From: Leptospiraceae bacterium
GTDB taxonomy: Bacteria; Spirochaetota; Leptospiria; Leptospirales; Leptospiraceae
DNA: 64,000 bases
NCBI GenBank assembly: GCA_022402465.1
Contig: JAKRSH010000014.1
Location: 1 to 64,000, forward strand
Direction: 5' to 3'
Shown: piece after piece, positions 63,393 to 64,000 of the stretch
How positions within the stretch are numbered: position 1 is the stretch's first letter
Layout: the number at the start of each line of letters is the position of its first letter
Translations under genes and position numbers: made by a program
Notes under the pieces: generated by a model
What the model was told of the DNA's origin: nothing
Database searches by the model: none
The model's input: the letters and a program-made list of their open reading frames with translations, nothing else

Positions 63393-63701
63393 TTGATTTT
63401 GTTACTTGATCCAACTAAAGCATCTACCAAAATTTCCTATACTATTCTACTTTTATTATCTGTATTTTTCTCTCAACAAGCTTGCTCCGATGGGAAGAAA
63501 TCGAAACCCATAGAGAAAGCTGAAATACAAATTGACAAAGAGAGATGTACACTTCGTCCTAATCCTGGTCCTTGCAAGGCTATGTTTACTGGTTATTATT
63601 ACAATCATTCCAAAACGTCTTGCCAAGAATTTGTTTATGGAGGTTGCCAAGGCAGTCTCCCTTTTAAAACTCTAGAAGATTGTGAAAAAAGCTGTCTATG
63701 A
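63393..63701 (+). CDS. Kunitz/BPTI-domain lipoprotein, probable protease inhibitor
   Basis: The TTG at 63393, with AGGA eight bases before it, opens a 102-residue protein: a signal peptide with Cys31 (SQQAC), a short linker, then a full Kunitz domain. Cysteines lie at 52, 61, 77, 85, 97 and 101, with spacings 8, 15, 7, 11 and 3, against 8, 15, 7, 12 and 3 in bovine BPTI. The phrases GPCKAMFTGYYYN and CQEFVYGGC are the classical inhibitor loop and core. P1 is Lys62, which predicts trypsin-like targets. Kunitz domains are uncommon in bacteria. It probably sits on the cell envelope and blocks outside proteases; that is inference. Confidence 0.88.
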   Translation: MILLLDPTKASTKISYTILLLLSVFFSQQACSDGKKSKPIEKAEIQIDKERCTLRPNPGPCKAMFTGYYYNHSKTSCQEFVYGGCQGSLPFKTLEDCEKSCL

Positions 63702-64000
63702 TTTTATCTTCCCTGATCCGCTAGTATTTCGTTTTTTTCATCTAACACTACTTAATCTAATATCAAATCTATCCATTCCCTTAGTTGGAATTGCAGATAC
63801 CATCTTTTTGGGGAGATTTACAAGTTCTGAACATATAGCTGGAGTTGCCCTTGGTATCGTGCTTTTTGAATATCTGTATTGGGGATTATCCTTTCTCAGA
63901 ATGGGAACAACTGGAACTACTGCAATACAAACTGGACTTGGAAATGAACTTGGCGTACAATTAGTACTACTTCGCTCCATAATCATTGCACTTATTTTAG
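63682..64000 (+). CDS. MATE-family efflux transporter, partial (5' end)
   Basis: A GTG at 63682, inside the end of the Kunitz gene (20-base overlap), opens a frame that runs off the window. It encodes KKAVYDFIFPDPLVFRFFHLTLLNLISNLSIPLVGIADTIFLGRF, SSEHIAGVALGIVLFEYLYWGLSFLRMGTTG and TTAIQTGLGNE. This is the first repeat of a MATE/DinF-type exporter, which pumps drugs or metabolites out in exchange for Na+ or H+. The overlap suggests translational coupling with the Kunitz gene. Confidence 0.85.
   Translation, partial: MKKAVYDFIFPDPLVFRFFHLTLLNLISNLSIPLVGIADTIFLGRFTSSEHIAGVALGIVLFEYLYWGLSFLRMGTTGTTAIQTGLGNELGVQLVLLRSIIIALIL

Noticed and set aside
1-64000. CRISPR arrays, tRNA or rRNA genes
   Set aside because: No regularly spaced short repeats, cloverleaf with a TTCGA-type arm, or rRNA-like stretch was found on either strand by eye.

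Overview
The window looks like a chromosomal segment of a spirochaete of the genus Leptospira or a close relative, probably an environmental or saprophytic lineage. It is AT-rich, shows many lipoproteins with relaxed spirochaetal lipoboxes, carries several membrane sensors joined to SpoIIE-type PP2C phosphatases, and has OmpA-like lipoproteins plus a typical set of housekeeping genes (valS, purD, panB, pyrC, ccmE-ccmF). This assignment rests on protein style, not on a marker gene. No rRNA, tRNA, CRISPR array or integron integrase was seen.

Region 1 (about 1-6.4 kb) is an accessory island. A 285-bp copy of the 3' end of a sulfatase-like gene (6076-6360) recurs at 1287-1571. There it cuts a small gene remnant and abuts the tail of an IS91-type transposase. 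Between two diverged copies of a second repeat (2241-2302 and 6001-6062) lie cassette-like genes: two Cass2/GyrI-like effector-binding proteins (one exported), a SAM methyltransferase, a YcaQ-like DNA glycosylase, a structured attC-like sequence and a broken ORF. Region 2 (6.1-14.4 kb) holds the sulfatase-like lipoprotein, an SMR-like transporter, an alpha/beta hydrolase, a DUF218 protein and a cytochrome c maturation block (ccmE of the CxxxY type, ccmF, a DsbD-like protein).

Region 3 (14.4-30 kb) has sensor phosphatases, dihydroorotase, a GAF/HD-GYP protein, and a compact operon for glycine betaine made from glycine (GSMT, SDMT) next to a BCCT transporter. It also has an ArsC-like protein and a Na/phosphate cotransporter. 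Region 4 (30-35.3 kb) is a five-gene candidate copper operon: a Cys/His-rich membrane protein, an MbnP-like lipoprotein, an MbnH-like di-haem enzyme, an unknown lipoprotein and an outer-membrane barrel whose predicted mature N-terminus begins with two histidines. The ccm genes could mature its di-haem protein. This operon is the best candidate for a poorly described system.

Region 5 (35.4-55.6 kb) is mixed core and envelope content: an AlkC-like glycosylase, a propeller-like lipoprotein, a lipid-anchored PP2C/TPR sensor, patatin, RluA, an OmpA lipoprotein, an aminotransferase, MFS, panB, a TetR/thioesterase/nitroreductase divergent locus with two operator-like palindromes, a glycosyltransferase, an SDR and a DUF5009 acyltransferase. 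Two unlisted small genes are proposed here (35399-35539 and 50640-50801). Region 6 (55.6-58.3 kb) is decaying DNA with strong nested hairpins, a nonsense-broken gene and a dead brnTA toxin-antitoxin pair. Region 7 (58.3-64 kb) returns to core genes (purD, valS), then a Kunitz/BPTI-domain lipoprotein, rare in bacteria, and the start of a MATE transporter.
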